A stretch of 64,000 nucleotides of DNA from positions 45,479,346 through 45,543,345 of the forward strand of contig CM055096.1 in NCBI GenBank assembly GCA_029204225.1, written 5' to 3'. Positions within the stretch are counted from its first letter, which is position 1, and each line of letters begins with the position of its first letter. Positions 10,906 through 23,216 of the stretch are shown here, piece after piece. The notes beneath the pieces were generated by a model. The model ran no database searches, had not been told where the DNA came from, and was given only the letters and a program-made list of their open reading frames with translations. The DNA comes from Diphasiastrum complanatum (taxonomy: Eukaryota; Streptophyta; Lycopodiopsida; Lycopodiales; Lycopodiaceae). The position numbers were made by a program, and so were the translations under genes.

Positions 10906-12121
10906 ATGTCAAACTATTCGAAGAACATCGAAGACCTAGCCATCTTCCATGACTTCGACCATCGGTTCACTAAACAACTTCGAAGTGTTACCCGCGAAGC
11001 ATCAGAAGATATTTCAAATGTCGGAAGTAGTATGCCACGTTGCAGGAAGGTATGGAAGATGCTATCAGAGAAAAGGATGAAGGATCCGATGACCATTCTT
11101 ATCCGACATCACATCATTCAACTCCCTCGGTAGCATCAACCTCCACTGCTTCCAATATCTCAACAGATCTACTGATGGAACAAATGACGAAACTACACAA
11201 ACAGCAGATGGAGCAATTAAGGGCCCAGTTTGATAAAAAATTGAAGGCCTTGCAAGGAGTTGTAGCATCATCATCAAACGCACCAGAACAAAACCAGCTA
11301 CAGTACCCTCGAAGGGAGAATGTATGGTGTCTGGTTTGTACCCAGAACCATAATACCAACGAGTGTCCAATTTTTAAACAAAATCTCAAACTAATACAAC
11401 AGTATTGCCACTTGTGCAACGTGTCATCGCACGAAACAGCGTTCTGCCCATTCAAGCCCAAGATCATCCGACAAAAGAGGAATCAGTATCAAACCTCTTA
11501 CCCTTATTACCAAGGGGCATTGAATGCGGCACCGCAGTTTGGAACACATGGCTTTACCAGCATTGCCAAGGCCAGCTAACAATCAAGTGGCCCATGTAAA
11601 CTTGACAGTAGCGGAGCACGAGATACCACCCCAATCTGACCAGCAATAGTGGTACGGTCTGGATGAACCATATGTCGATCTGGCTATCAAGGAATATTTT
11701 GGGACATCAACGTCAAGGTGGGAGAATCTACGGCTGTTATGGATGCAGTGAAGGGCACAAAATTGCTGAATGTCCTCATAAGGGCATATTTATACCCTTT
11801 TGTCGAGAATGCGGTTATGGGCATTGTTACAAGAATTGCTCATTGCGACCTAGAACAAGTGCACCTTTAAATCTTGATCATAGTGCAAAGGGAGTGGCAC
11901 AATCACCACCCTCCTCAGTGTCAATGGTCGACGATCAACCCTTAGCTGCAGGATCTTATCCTAACATGAAGGAAGATGGACGACAATACCAGGAACATAT
12001 GGCATTGAATACAGGGGGCACAAGCCAAGGAACCTGCATGAGCCAAGGAAAATTCTACAAAACCTCTAGCCCAACAGTGGTCCACATCCTTATAATAAAA
12101 CATCTTCATTCTCCATGTCAA
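10906..12121 (+). pseudogene. Gag-like gene with several zinc knuckles (decayed)
   Basis: Three overlapping frames read as one gag-like protein. A basic/acidic region (10906-11100) is followed by a Q/K/L-rich coiled-coil segment (about 11175-11265), a Cys/His motif WCLVCTQNHNTNECP, and a standard CCHC knuckle CHLCNVSSHETAFC. After a stop at 11577 and a frame change come two more close-set motifs, CYGCSEGHKIAEC and CRECGYGHCYKNC (11720-11850). Four nucleic-acid-binding Cys/His motifs in one gag is more than the usual one or two. The gene is homologous in layout to the one at 4234-5173. It ends against an LTR at 12125 and no pol follows. Confidence 0.65.
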
Positions 12122-12124
12122 AAA

Positions 12125-12774
12125 TATGAAAAATTGTCAACTAATTTGATTGTTTATTTGGCAATTCTGAGGCTAAGATGAAATCTCAACTTAGAGATAG
12201 ATTTATATTTGTCAATAAAGGCCTAAATAGTGTTTGTACTATTTTTGGCAAGTACGTAAATGAATGAGATAAGATTTGGACCCATTTTAATTGGCTAGAT
12301 TTCAAACATTGCATCTAGACTAGAATTTCTAGGTTATTTGATGAAGTACCAAGAAGTTACCATTTAGGAAAAGTTTAGAGCAAGTGGCCAAATGACATTT
12401 TGGAAGTATAAATAGTTGTACTTGCGTGGAGAAATAATCATCAAAGTTTTTTTCTTTGTGGAGAATTCATCTCTTGTGTTTCTATGTCCATCTCTTTCAT
12501 ATTTCTCAAGGTATCTTGATTTCTAGTGTGTAGAATGTCATTTTGTGATTGATCTTGCTTCCACACATGTGAAGGACAGTAGGGTGATGTTGTTGTACGG
12601 AAAGAGATAGTACCTTACTGTACTTTTATGCTTATGATCGATATTAGTGATTTATGCAATTCTAGCATCTACAATTGATGATTTCTATCTTGTAGCTAAA
12701 ACTAGATGTGCATCCAAATTTGGTCAAGATCTTGTTGATCCATTAAGTGTGTTTTGGATTTGTATTTTTCACAT
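12125..12774 (+). mobile_element. Copia-type LTR (5' LTR of a lost element)
   Basis: The stretch opens TATGAAAAATTGTCAAC (probably a mutated TGTGAAAA) and closes TTTTCACA, inverted terminal bases shared with the LTRs at 16431 and 36927. A TATA-like TATAAATAG lies at about 12408. A primer-binding site follows immediately. No second copy of this 650-bp sequence was seen downstream, so the internal region and 3' LTR are missing or diverged beyond recognition. Confidence 0.7.
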
Positions 12775-12790
12775 GGTATCAGAGCAGGTT
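12775..12790 (+). promoter_or_regulatory. tRNA-iMet primer-binding site
   Basis: TGGTATCAGAGCAGGT directly after the LTR end is the standard plant copia PBS, complementary to the 3' end of initiator tRNA-Met, where minus-strand reverse transcription starts. Confidence 0.85.
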
Positions 12791-14943
12791 GCAGGCCAAA
12801 GTTGGTGTTTATACCAAATTTAGAGGTGGATTTGAGGGCGCCATAAATTCTATGTGGATTTTGGAAGTGTTTCTAGATCAAATCTTGCATTTTCAAGTAT
12901 AGAAAGTGGATCTTTGTGATCCTAGCATCATTTTAGGTCAAATCACTTGGAGTAAGCCAATTTTTGAAACCACTTACTAGAATGTGGAGGCAAAAATTGC
13001 TCATGATTGTGGATGCTATATTCTTCTAGATGATATATGAAGATTCTAGGTTTTGCATATAGATTTTGCTTCATTCAATATTTTACTATTTTGCTGCTAA
13101 CTGTGGCATTTCCAATCCATGCACCAAGCTCGCTCCTAATTTTCGCTCATTCCCACTGACTTCTGACACTCAGTCCATGCTCTATAACATTAAAAGTTTA
13201 TTAGCGCCAATGTGAAAGTTTCACATGAAAACAATATGAGAGTGCTTTTGCCGATGCTTGAGAGAATGAATGAAAAGCACTAATTCTACATATTCCCAAA
13301 GAGAAATAAGATGAAATTATGTGCTCCTTAACTTATGTAATATTCTCTCATCTGCCTTATAGAAGAGGTCATACATAATCCTCAAACTTGCCATGACAAC
13401 CTGTGAGTAGATAATTGATTCAAGAATAAATGTAAGGAATCTGCACAAAGACAATAACACAAGAAGCTCCACACAATAGTAATAGTACTAAAAGCATCAT
13501 TCTTGTATTGAAACACCAAGTACGTAACCAATAAAAAAAATTAAGCAACTAAAGTAAGGTGTTTTGGATGGTTGATAGAGACCAAAGTGATCTCGAGCAT
13601 GCCTTAGTGAATGTCCTGCGTCAAATTTTATTGGTAGTAATATCATTGTCAAGCCTTTACACATGGCAATAAGATATTAACCGCCTCTCTAGATATGTGC
13701 CCACTCTTTATGGTTTCAAGGCGATTGTGCGTCATGTGCACACCATTCAACAAGCCAATACCAACTAAAACTTTGTGATTTGTTGATACTCTCTTAATAT
13801 TTTACACTATTTCCATTGAATTTGTATCTATAGCATTTTGGAAAGTGATATCACAAATTCAAAACAAAATTGGTCTAAGATTTTATGAATCGTCTGATTA
13901 TTGTGTGGGAGTAGGTGCAGCCTTGTAGTATGATGACAAGATTGTTTGTCAATTTTTTTTTAAAGACACTTTCAACACATGGGTGTTTGTCAATTGACGC
14001 TTTACCAAAATGTTTCCCTTTCAAATTCTAAAACACATATTGGATGCTTGTAGAAAGTAGACTGATTATTGAAGACTGGGGGCTGAGCCATTAGCCCCTT
14101 TCTTGTTGATTTTGGTCCCACTAGATAATACATTTAGAATCTCAAGGACCATAAAAGATAAACACCTAGTAGGTCTACAATAGTGCACAACTGCAATGCC
14201 TAGTAGGTAAAAAAAAATGCACATATCTCATAATGAGCCATTACTGGGCCAGCTTGTCATTTGTCAGTTTAAAACTTTGTATGTTTATACAATGAGCAGG
14301 GTATTGTCATATGCTAGCCTACCTTGGCACCATACCTAGAATTTGGCTGGCAACGAGTAGCGTATTGGTCCACAAAGTATTACATATTAATATACTCATT
14401 TTTTGTCAATTTGGCCATTTGTTGTGCCCATTTCAGTTCTTTCTCACGAAATCACCCGTTTGGCATCAATTAGCAAACATATGAAATGAACACAGTTTCA
14501 CATATTGCAATGGTACACCTGTCGAAACACCGAGGAATCAGAATTAGTTGTTGTTAACATAAATTCTAGGCTACAAGGGGAATTATTCCACATTATATCA
14601 CTCGACTGCCAAAACGATTGCCTATAGCGACAATGTGGGGTTTTCCAAGTTATTGGGCATAGCCCATTACTAGATTAAGCTAGTTCCACTCTACATAGCT
14701 CACATATGGGCAAATCATGATGCTAGATTATAGTTTCACTCTACATAGTTCACATATGGTAGTCAATTGCAACCCAAAGTTATGCAAGTACTAGTTTTTA
14801 ATACCAACTGGGTCCGGGTATTACACATTCTAAAAAAACACTGAACCAATCAAACATAAATATAACCATGTTTACAAATTGGTGACTGATATCAACCAAC
14901 CTTGGGTATTGCAAGGGTGATACTAGTCGAGTATAAACCCGGC
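12791..14943. other. Non-coding stretch downstream of the LTR
   Basis: No protein-like frame was found on either strand in about 2.1 kb. The first 300 bp could be the untranslated leader of the element whose LTR precedes it. The rest is ordinary AT-rich spacer. Confidence 0.45.
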
Positions 14944-14963
14944 TATATATATATATATATATA
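14944..14963. repeat. (TA)n microsatellite
   Basis: About ten uninterrupted TA units occur in AT-rich spacer. Confidence 0.9.
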
Positions 14964-15011
14964 AAGATATTTTAGAAAGAGATGTAAGAGAGATGTTAAC
15001 TCAGTCTACTA

Positions 15012-15071
15012 TGCTATGTCACGCCTAGGAATAATAGGGTATGCTATGTCACGCCTAGGAATAGTAGGGTG
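15012..15071. repeat. 30-bp tandem duplication
   Basis: TATGCTATGTCACGCCTAGG followed by AATAATAGGG is repeated immediately with a single change (AATAGTAGGG). Confidence 0.85.
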
Positions 15072-15156
15072 GGTCAACAACACCCTTACACATTACACAC
15101 CTTAGAACACAATTACACACATTACAACTTACTTACATAAAATTTTAATTACACCT

Positions 15157-15324
15157 TGCACACCTTACTTACATTACACATCTCTCACTATAAAAGCACC
15201 TCCTGCAACCGCCGCATTCCTCTCTCCCTACGTACCCATTGCACACCTTACTTACATTACACATCTCTCACTATAAAAGCACCTCCTGCAACCGCCACAT
15301 TCCTCTCTCCCGTACGTACCCATT
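15157..15324 (+). promoter_or_regulatory. Tandemly duplicated core-promoter module
   Basis: An 83-bp unit (TGCACACCTTACTTAC ... CGTACCCAT) is present twice in direct tandem with very few differences. Each copy holds CTCACTATAAAAGCACC, a good plant TATA box (TATAAAAG at 15189-15196 and 15272-15279). About 100 bp downstream begins a (CT)n(CA)n tract, a common feature of plant 5' leaders. The short frames spanning the module (15156-15338, 15239-15625) are repeat-driven and unlike known proteins. No gene could be identified downstream before the retrotransposon at 16431, so a disrupted or non-coding transcription unit is possible. Confidence 0.55.
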
Positions 15325-15425
15325 GTTGCCCGGCCTAGGCTCCCTCTCTATGTGGTCTTTTCAAGATGAAACTCGGCTGCCCGTTGACCGTTGCCTTCAT
15401 GCTCTGCCTTCACGCTCTGGGCTAG

Positions 15426-15525
<100 letters not shown>

Positions 15526-15821
15526 TCAGAAAATCTCTCACATTCAGAAAAGGAGATTCAAAACAGGAGGTATAGCATCTTCCTCAAGATCTATTTGTGC
15601 ATATATGTGTACCGTTATTGATTGAATGCCCTCAACGCTCTCTAATTGTTGTATCGTAGTCTTTGTTATTCTCTGAAGATCCAGGGAGAAGGCTTCAGAC
15701 CTGATATTTGTGGGACTGCTTGCTTCCAACCATCCCCGCGGGAGAGCTTTGTGTGCTTTGCTTCCTTGGAGTTTTCATTTTTGGCTAATTGTTCAAGACC
15801 AGGACTGAGAGATTAGGTGAG

Positions 15822-15939
<118 letters not shown>

Positions 15940-16164
15940 GCACATATACACAGACAGCTGGTTATGATGTAGGTGAGAATTAGTTCCATTGTTGATTTAG
16001 AGCATCAAATCTGATCGCATATTAGTTATTAGTTGTTAGTCATTCACATTGTTATTAGTTTCTATGCAGAAGTTGAGCGATCTTGAAAGTAGATCAATTA
16101 GTTTCTGTCGTACAAGAAATTAGTTTTTGCCCGTCTACTCACTGAAATGGAGACTCTTAACACA

Positions 16165-16288
16165 AATTCTGAAATAGATAACATCATTCAATGAAGACTC
16201 TTAAATAGATAACATCATTCAATGAAGATATTGAAATAGATAACGACATTCAATGGAGACTCTGAAATAGATAACATCATTCAATGAG
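16165..16288. repeat. Four-copy ~32-bp tandem repeat
   Basis: The core GAAATAGATAACATCATTCA followed by ATG occurs four times with small changes (one copy has AACGACATT), linked by GAGACTCT or similar. It is a young minisatellite just left of the LTR retrotransposon. Confidence 0.8.
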
Positions 16289-16430
16289 TCAACTCCCTCA
16301 CTTGAATATAACCTATATTTAGAATCACTCCCCATAAGCTGTTTACATTGTTATGAACCCACACCATCAAGAGTGCTAAGGTGGATCCAAAGGGAATTGG
16401 GTGCTATGGCTTCTTGCCAAATTTGTCTTG

Positions 16431-17262
16431 TGTGAAAAATGCAAAAATAAGCTTGGTAGAGGCCAAAAATCTTGTATATAGATAAACACACATGTGTGGA
16501 GCCTGTTCCCACGTGTGAAAATAGTGTAATTGTCATGTACCATAATCATATAGGTTGTACATATGATTTAATTCAAGTTCTAGTGGCTAAAAGGCCAAAA
16601 ACTAGTTTTCTAGACATATGACACATGGCATCAATCTATTGCTTGCATGAGCCACATCCTTTGGTTAGGTGTCACATCCCATGTGTAGAGGACAGCTCAC
16701 ATGTGTGGAATAAGCTTAAGTAGACTAATTTTGACTTCTAGAAGATTTTCAAGTAGATCTCCATATAGAAGGAAAATGGACCAAAAGTGCTCAAAATAGA
16801 AGGTTTTGTCCAAGTGTCAGTTTTTGCATGATGAATCATCATATGACAAAGCACCTTCACACATGTGGGATCAAAGGGATGATCAGTACCACGAGCTCCC
16901 ACTTATTGTATATATAGAGCCACATTTGGCCATAATAATTGTGAGACACCAATCTTGGTTTTGGAAGCAATTTTGAGTGATTCTCTCCATTTGTCTCCAT
17001 TTGTTTTGATTGTTTTGAGGTTCTATCAATGTGTACTTGATTTTCAGGTTGGAGTCCATAGTCAGACAGTTTTTCACACGTGTGAAACCATAAAGTACAC
17101 TTACCTTCAATTAATGATTGTTCTTGTTAGGATTTTGTGTCTAGAATTGATCTAGATTGATCTTAATATGAAGTAGATTGATAGATCAAGTAATCTGACA
17201 ACCAATCCCTCTTGAGGATCAGATTAGGATCCACTCTTGGTCCTTTCTTTACTTTTTCCACA
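16431..17262 (+). repeat. 5' LTR
   Basis: The LTR contains a TATA-like TATATATAGAG at about 16908-16918, followed by a likely R/U5 region. It is rich in near-palindromic ACACATGTG(G/T) and CACGTGTG motifs (at least five), which may be transcription-factor sites in U3. Confidence 0.93.
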
Positions 17263-17278
17263 TGGTATCAGAGCCAAG
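17263..17278 (+). promoter_or_regulatory. tRNA-iMet primer-binding site
   Basis: TGGTATCAGAGCCAAG abuts the 5' LTR and matches the complement of the initiator tRNA-Met 3' end. Confidence 0.9.
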
Positions 17279-18858
17279 TACAAGAGGTTTTGTTGAAATT
17301 GATGGTTAATCCAAATCAAAGCCAAAATTGGCAGTTTTTTGGAAACTAGTCAAATTTTGGGTAGTGAGTTGGATTTGATAGATATTCTCAAAATTTTTGG
17401 ACCAGAACTTGTTGTGGGCTGTAGGAACCCTTTTCACACGTGTGAGGCCGTACATCTCCGGTTTTGGCTGAGAAAATTCAAAAATTTGTACAATTTGACT
17501 CACACACCCAATTTGAGAGATTTTTGGTGCAAAATCAAGCATTTTCTATAGAGAATCTAATCCCTTGATTAGTTCTTGGATTATATCAGCCAAGAAATTA
17601 AATTTGAAGCTTGAAATAGGTGCATCAATTGATCATCTCTGATTTTTTGAGTGCATGTTGAAGTTGAGAGAGATTTTGCTAAAAACCATAGATTAAGGAG
17701 TGATATGCAAGGTGAGAGGTTGAAATCCATTGTACCATCACTCTAGATTTGTTCAAGAGTGATAGGGTCAAGTTTAGAAGCATCAATTTGCTAGAGAACA
17801 TCCTTGGATTTGTCCTCCAAGTGAAACCTTTGAGAGTTTCTAGTGCATATAGAGCATCTATGCAAATCTTTTGTAGAATTTGACATAGATTGGCTTAAAT
17901 TGAGAGTTCTAGAAAAGAGATGGAGATCCAAGTCACATTGTTCAACCCTACTCAATTTTTTTGAGTGATTGTAAGGTTTGAAAAGAGTCATTAAGGTGTC
18001 TATGGCAAATGTGTAGAGAGAGATCCAATTTTCTAAGAGTTCCTTCCTTTGTAGAAGGCAAGATCTAGAAGCTCATTTTGTGTTGTTATTGGTGGAGAGT
18101 TCGTCTCTTCCTAGGTGATCAAATCTTTCTAAGTGGAATTAGCTCTTTGAAGCACAATATCTTAGTGAGAAAGTTCACAACTTTTGATTTTGAATCTCAT
18201 TCCAAGTCTTAAAAGGTAGAGTAATTGGTGGAATCCAATAGAGTGATTGAATTCAATTTGTTGAGCAAAAATTGACATAGTATGTATGAAACTCAAATTA
18301 GTTCTATTCAGCTTTCTTTGTGAGAGTGTGAGGGTCAATTTGTGATCCCATTTGATGTCTAGAATGAGGAGGAGTCCATATTTGAGTATTCATGTATGGT
18401 TGAGATCTGTGTGAATCTCTAGTTGTCTAATTTTTAAGCTGTGTGAAAAATTGGTGGTATAGTTTGTTTTCATCAAATCAAATTCAATCTAAATCTCAAG
18501 AGTGAGATTATTTGGGTCAAGAGTGAGTCCAAAAGAAGTGATTAAGTTTTACTTTTAGGTGTTTGAAACAAAACCCATCTTTTGTTCAAGAATCTCAAGT
18601 GTTGAGAGAACTAGTCAAGTGAAAAGGAAAATCTAGGTGTCAAATCTTTTTCATATCCATTTCAACTTTCAAAAGAAGGAGTCATTGGTATTTGATGAGG
18701 CCAATAGGAGATTGGATCTGATTTCTTTCGTGATTTGATTCAAAGACTGTGTGCTTTTGTCTTAGTGATCAAAGCAAAGTTTCCAAGTGACTAGTCATTA
18801 GTGTGAAGATTGATTCTTAGGTTTGTGATCTAGATCTTTTGTAGATCATTCTAGATTA

Positions 18859-20037
18859 TTGAAGATGTTCAAATCTAGTCTCTTGAAAGTCACAAATTAC
18901 ATTTGTAGAATCATATCACAGGTTTTTATTCACATGGCATCAATAGGTGGCATCCTATTGAAGGAAAGAAAGGATCTTGAGTGTAACCTTTGTGGCAAGG
19001 GAGGCTATTTTTTCTCAAGATGCTACAAAAAGAAGACCAGTCCATCCAAGGAGAACCAAAGCAAGGGGGCTGAGGTGAAGGATGGAGCTTCAAGTTCAAA
19101 ATGCAAATACAAGAAGGACAAGTCCAAGGAAAGGTGTTTCCTTTGTGGTTAGGTGAATGAGGCTTGGAGTCTCATAAGGACTTGTAAGATTTGTCTTCAA
19201 GAGTCCATCACAACACATGTCAAATATTTTGAAATTTTTCATTTGGAAGTACATTGTTTGGTTCAAGATGCAAAGATAGATGTCACTTTCATGAAAGTAA
19301 CCTGGATTTATTTTATGTCCTTGGAAAGTTTTTTGCTTGGAACTTTAGATAAGGTCAAACTTATTGTTATGATCCAAGAGATATCAATCAAGAATAAGGA
19401 GCATCAATCACAAAATGAAAATAGTTCCATTTATGCTCTCATATCAACTTATGAAGATCTATTTTGCTTTGAAGGGATTTTTGTATCTCAAAGGTGGCTT
19501 AAGGCAATGCTAGTTGAGTGTGATGCCTTAAAAGATAGCAAAATATGTTTTCCTTGTAAGCTTACATTAGTTATGAAGTCAAGGAAATGGAAATATCTTC
19601 ATAATGTAGGATCTTCTGGTTTCAATAAGATAATGAATGATGTGTTCATTCATAAAGATGAAAATTGTATGTTTTCAATCCTAAAGGCAAGTTGTAAACT
19701 TCTTATGAGAATAAGTGAAGCATCCAAAGTGGACACTTATATCCATAAGCAAGTAGTTAGCCTTATTGAGATGGAGATAACTTTTGATTTCAATATTGGA
19801 AAAATCATGCCAAGTTGTGGTGATTTTTGGACTTATGTTTCTAGCATAAGTAATCTTGATAATCATAGGAAGTGCATATTGAATGGTCATACTTGTTGTG
19901 ATCATTATGAGACATGGAGGTCTCGGATTTCCATCAAGAAGGAGCATCATGAAGAGGATCTTAAGGAGTCATCTCAAGGTTCAAGTGTGCCAAGGATTGA
20001 GGAGGAGAGACCTTCTCAAGTTGTGATTCCAAAATGA
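18859..20037 (+). pseudogene. Gag-like remnant of the retrotransposon
   Basis: Two frames separated only by a TAG (19150-19152) are in phase and read as one open stretch. The first (97 codons) has a Cys-rich motif CNLCGKGGYFFSRC, which is a CCHC knuckle with the His replaced by Tyr, followed by a Lys/Ser-rich tail and the start of a second motif, CFLCG. The second (294 codons) has no domain I recognise; it is Lys/Ile/Ser-rich and ends EERPSQVVIPK. Altered zinc ligands and the internal stop argue against function. About 1.6 kb of non-coding leader lies between the PBS and this remnant. Confidence 0.5.
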
Positions 20038-20351
20038 AACTCAAGAAACATGGTTGAACCCATGTGGCTCACATTTCAAGGGAAAGAGGAGCACATCTCA
20101 TGTGAAGGAGCAAGCCTCAAGGTCAAGCATCTACATGAAAATTGGAAGGAATCAATTTTGGAGGTGCTAGGATGGTGCAAAGCTCTCAAGCTCATCAAAG
20201 ATGTCAACATCAAAGAAGCATTATCACGGATATGGTGATTTAGATCAACATCAAGCTCATTGGATGATCTTCACACCTTTTGAACCAGCAAAGACCAATT
20301 CAGCCCATGGAGTCAAGTTCAAGATCATCATGTTTTCCATCAAGCTAGATT

Positions 20352-20363
20352 TTTGAGGAGGAG
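20352..20363 (+). promoter_or_regulatory. Polypurine tract
   Basis: TTTGAGGAGGAG lies immediately before the 3' LTR start TGTGAAAA, the position of the plus-strand primer in reverse transcription. Confidence 0.85.
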
Positions 20364-21194
20364 TGTGAAAAATTATCAAAAATAAGCTTGGTAGAGGCCA
20401 AAAATCTTGTATATAGATAAACACACATGTGTGGAGCCTGTTCCCACGTGTGAAAATAGTGTACTTGTCATGTACCATAATCATATAGGTTGTACATATG
20501 ATTTAATTCAAGTTCTAGTGGCTAAAAAGGCCAAAAACTAGTTTTCTAGACATATTGCACATGGCATCAATCTATTGCTTGCATGAGCCACATCCTTTGG
20601 TTAGGTGTCACATCCCATGTGTAGAGGATAGCTCACATGTGTGGAATAAGCTGAAGTAGACGAATTTTGACTTCTAGAAGATTTTCAAGTAGCCATATAG
20701 AAGGAAAATGGACCAAAAGTGCTCAAAATAGAAGGTTTTGTCCAAGTGTCAGTTTTTGCATGATGAATCATCATATGACAAAGCACCTTCACACATGTGG
20801 GATCAAAGGGATGATCAGTACCACGAGCTCCCACTTATTGTATATATAGAGCCACATTTGGCCATAATAATTGTGAGACACCAATCTTGGTTTTGGAAGC
20901 AATTTTGAGTGATTCTCTCCATTTGTCTACATTTGTTTTGATTGTTTTGAGGTTCTATCAATGTGTACTTGATTTTCAGGTTGGAGTCCGTAGTCAGACA
21001 TTGTTTCACACGTGTGAAACCATAAAGTACACTTACCTTCAATTAATGATTGTTCTTGTTAGGATTTTGTGTCTAGAATTGATCTAGATTGATCTTAATA
21101 TGAAGTAGATTGATAGATCAAGTAATCTGACAACCAATCCCTCTTGAGGATCAGATTAGGATCCACTCTTGGTCCTTTTTTTACTTTTTCCACA
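20364..21194 (+). repeat. 3' LTR
   Basis: Near-identical partner of 16431-17262. A short deletion at about 20691 (GTAGCCATATAG versus GTAGATCTCCATATAG in the left copy) is one of the clearest differences. Confidence 0.93.
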
Positions 21195-21363
21195 TCTTGT
21201 TAAGGGGCGTTGCTTTGTCACTGCAGTTGATCTCAGCTTCGCTGGCCCACCGACTGGGCATGCAAGCTGTGGGATCTTCTCAAGCTTTCAGAAGCTTCGA
21301 AGGAGAGGTTGGTATACCACTTACCCTTATCTAAGTTTTGCCAATATGTTCTGACGCCGGTGA

Positions 21364-21371
21364 GTCGGGCC

Positions 21372-21441
<70 letters not shown>

Positions 21442-22301
21442 GAGCTGCTATAGCAAGGACTAACAAGCTAAATCTGCCACCATCCTATCTACGCATTTAA
21501 TTCATTGAAACACTATAGTATTTCCATTTCCATGTGTTATTATGTGTCTGCATTCCGTGCGATGTTTATACTTTGTGTCAATCTCAGCATCAACATTGAA
21601 TTTGGAAACTAATTTGTTAAAAGTTATGACTCATGCATTTTGCTAAACTGGAGTCAATGGTCACTAATCGATGCATGCATGCTAGGGTCCCGCAGTTCCC
21701 ACTCCCACTCCTTTAACTACGTAGGCAATAATGCCAATAATTATTAGTATGATAAGACAAGAGTAAACAAACGTATGAGCATCATGTAGTATTACTATAA
21801 ACGGCTGTGATACATGATCCTATGATGATGTCATGCATTGGAAGTTGGCAGTGCTCAAGCCTCAGTCACTGAGGCTTAAGGCGCTTGAGCCCTGCCTTTT
21901 GAGTTATACTAAGTCACTAAGAATACCTATTAGTCCAAACTTTAGAACAAACCCAGATCAACTTTCTGATGAACAAACTTGATCATGCTATACAAAATAG
22001 CATGCGGACTGTGTTATTGCTATACAAACTAACCATTCAATGCATATTTCATAATACTCATGATATGCTCTGGGCTTCCCGAACGCGGCTAGTGATGATC
22101 CCTTCACTAACAATCGCTCATCATCACATTTGCCACTATTATGATGGAGAGTCGGGCAATGATGATGATGATTGAGAGGAAAAGTAGATTGTTTACTTCA
22201 CATTTTGCCATATCTATCAGGCAAGTGGATTGTTTAGTTCACAGTTTGTCATATCTGCCAGGCAAGCAGATTGCTACAGGATGGTGATGGAGAGTTGGGC
22301 C

Positions 22302-22349
<48 letters not shown>

Positions 22350-22412
22350 CTAACAAGGTAAATCTGCCACCATCTTATCAACAGAATTAACTCATTCAAA
22401 CACTTTAGTATA
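21364..22412. repeat. Duplicated (CT)n-bearing unit
   Basis: Two units share a left flank GAGT(C/T)GGGCCAATT, a (CT)n tract (21375-21438 and 22305-22346) and a right flank starting GGACTAACAA(G/C)(G/C)TAAATCT and running through AACACTTTAGTAT. The second ends near 22412. A reduced third copy (GGCCAATGCTCTCT, 22689-22722) keeps only part of the left flank. The microsatellite travelled as part of a larger segmental duplication. Confidence 0.8.
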
Positions 22413-22696
22413 CAAGTGAGGGATTCTTCTTGCAAATTTGGATCGCTTGATCTTAATATTCTAGGGAAGTAGTAGTTTGCTTTCATAGGATTGACCTGGC
22501 AGTCCACAACTTCTTGGATAATCCCTCAGCAACTTGCTGTATTAGCGTTGTTGATGATGGAGAGGAAAAGCCACGTATACATGTAGGAAAAGCAGCATGA
22601 ATTGGGAGTTGGGCTACGCCTGGGGACGAGCTCTCGCTGGATTGTTTAGTTCACATTTTGTCATATCTACCACCCCTGGATTGCTGTAGGCCAATG

Positions 22697-22722
<26 letters not shown>
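22697..22722. repeat. (CT)n microsatellite
   Basis: Thirteen CT units preceded by the GGCCAATG flank shared with the other local (CT)n tracts. Confidence 0.9.
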
Positions 22723-22728
<6 letters not shown>

Positions 22729-23124
22729 AGCACAACTATATGTGTCTTTCACTTAAGCTTATCCTTAACATAAGTTGTTCAGTCTACTTGGAATAATCAG
22801 TTATATGAACTTATCAACATTAGGATACAAGTTACCCTTTCATGTCTTTGCCACTATTGTGCGCTGAACAAATTAAAACAGAGGAAACACTTTGTGTTTT
22901 ATAGAAATGATGGCGTTTTCAGTTTTTATCAAAAATGACAAACAAAAAATCTACCTTGCATCAGAGTTCCTACCCCTACTGGGCATTGCCTGTTATGTGT
23001 CAGAGAAATGCTCAAGCTCGATGCCAAGCTACTCTCGAGACTATATGCATTGGTGTCGATTAGGACTTGCAGCAATATGATTGAGATTGATGATACTATC
23101 GTTCTAGTTGTTTACAACATATTG

Positions 23125-23146
23125 CAACAAATATGAGTCTTTTTAT

Positions 23147-23216
<70 letters not shown>

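Larger units (their letters stand above)
16431..21194 (+). mobile_element. Complete non-autonomous LTR retrotransposon
   Basis: All structural hallmarks are present. There are LTRs at 16431-17262 (832 bp) and 20364-21194 (831 bp), both opening TGTGAAAA and closing TTTTTCCACA. A TGGTATCAGAGCCAAG primer site sits directly inside the left LTR, a purine tract TTTGAGGAGGAG directly before the right LTR, and a 5-bp TCTTG target duplication at 16426-16430 and 21195-21199. By eye the LTRs differ by about a dozen substitutions and several short indels, so the insertion is fairly recent. The 3.1-kb interior encodes only decayed gag-like sequence, with no protease, integrase, RT or RNase H. It must have moved with enzymes from a related copia element; the PBS and terminal bases suggest copia. 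Confidence 0.93.
16406..21354 (+). pseudogene. Possible small ORF split by the LTR retrotransposon
   Basis: If the element at 16431-21194 and one copy of its TCTTG target duplication are removed, an ATG at 16406 opens a frame that crosses the empty site without a stop and ends at TGA 21352-21354, 59 codons in all. The right-hand part (21200-21354) has a Cys-rich, Gly/Pro-containing sequence (RCFVTAVDLSFAGPPTGHA) and is less AT-rich than its surroundings, as if it were an exon. I do not recognise the product. Continuity over 59 codons can arise by chance, so this is only a candidate interrupted exon. Confidence 0.25.
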
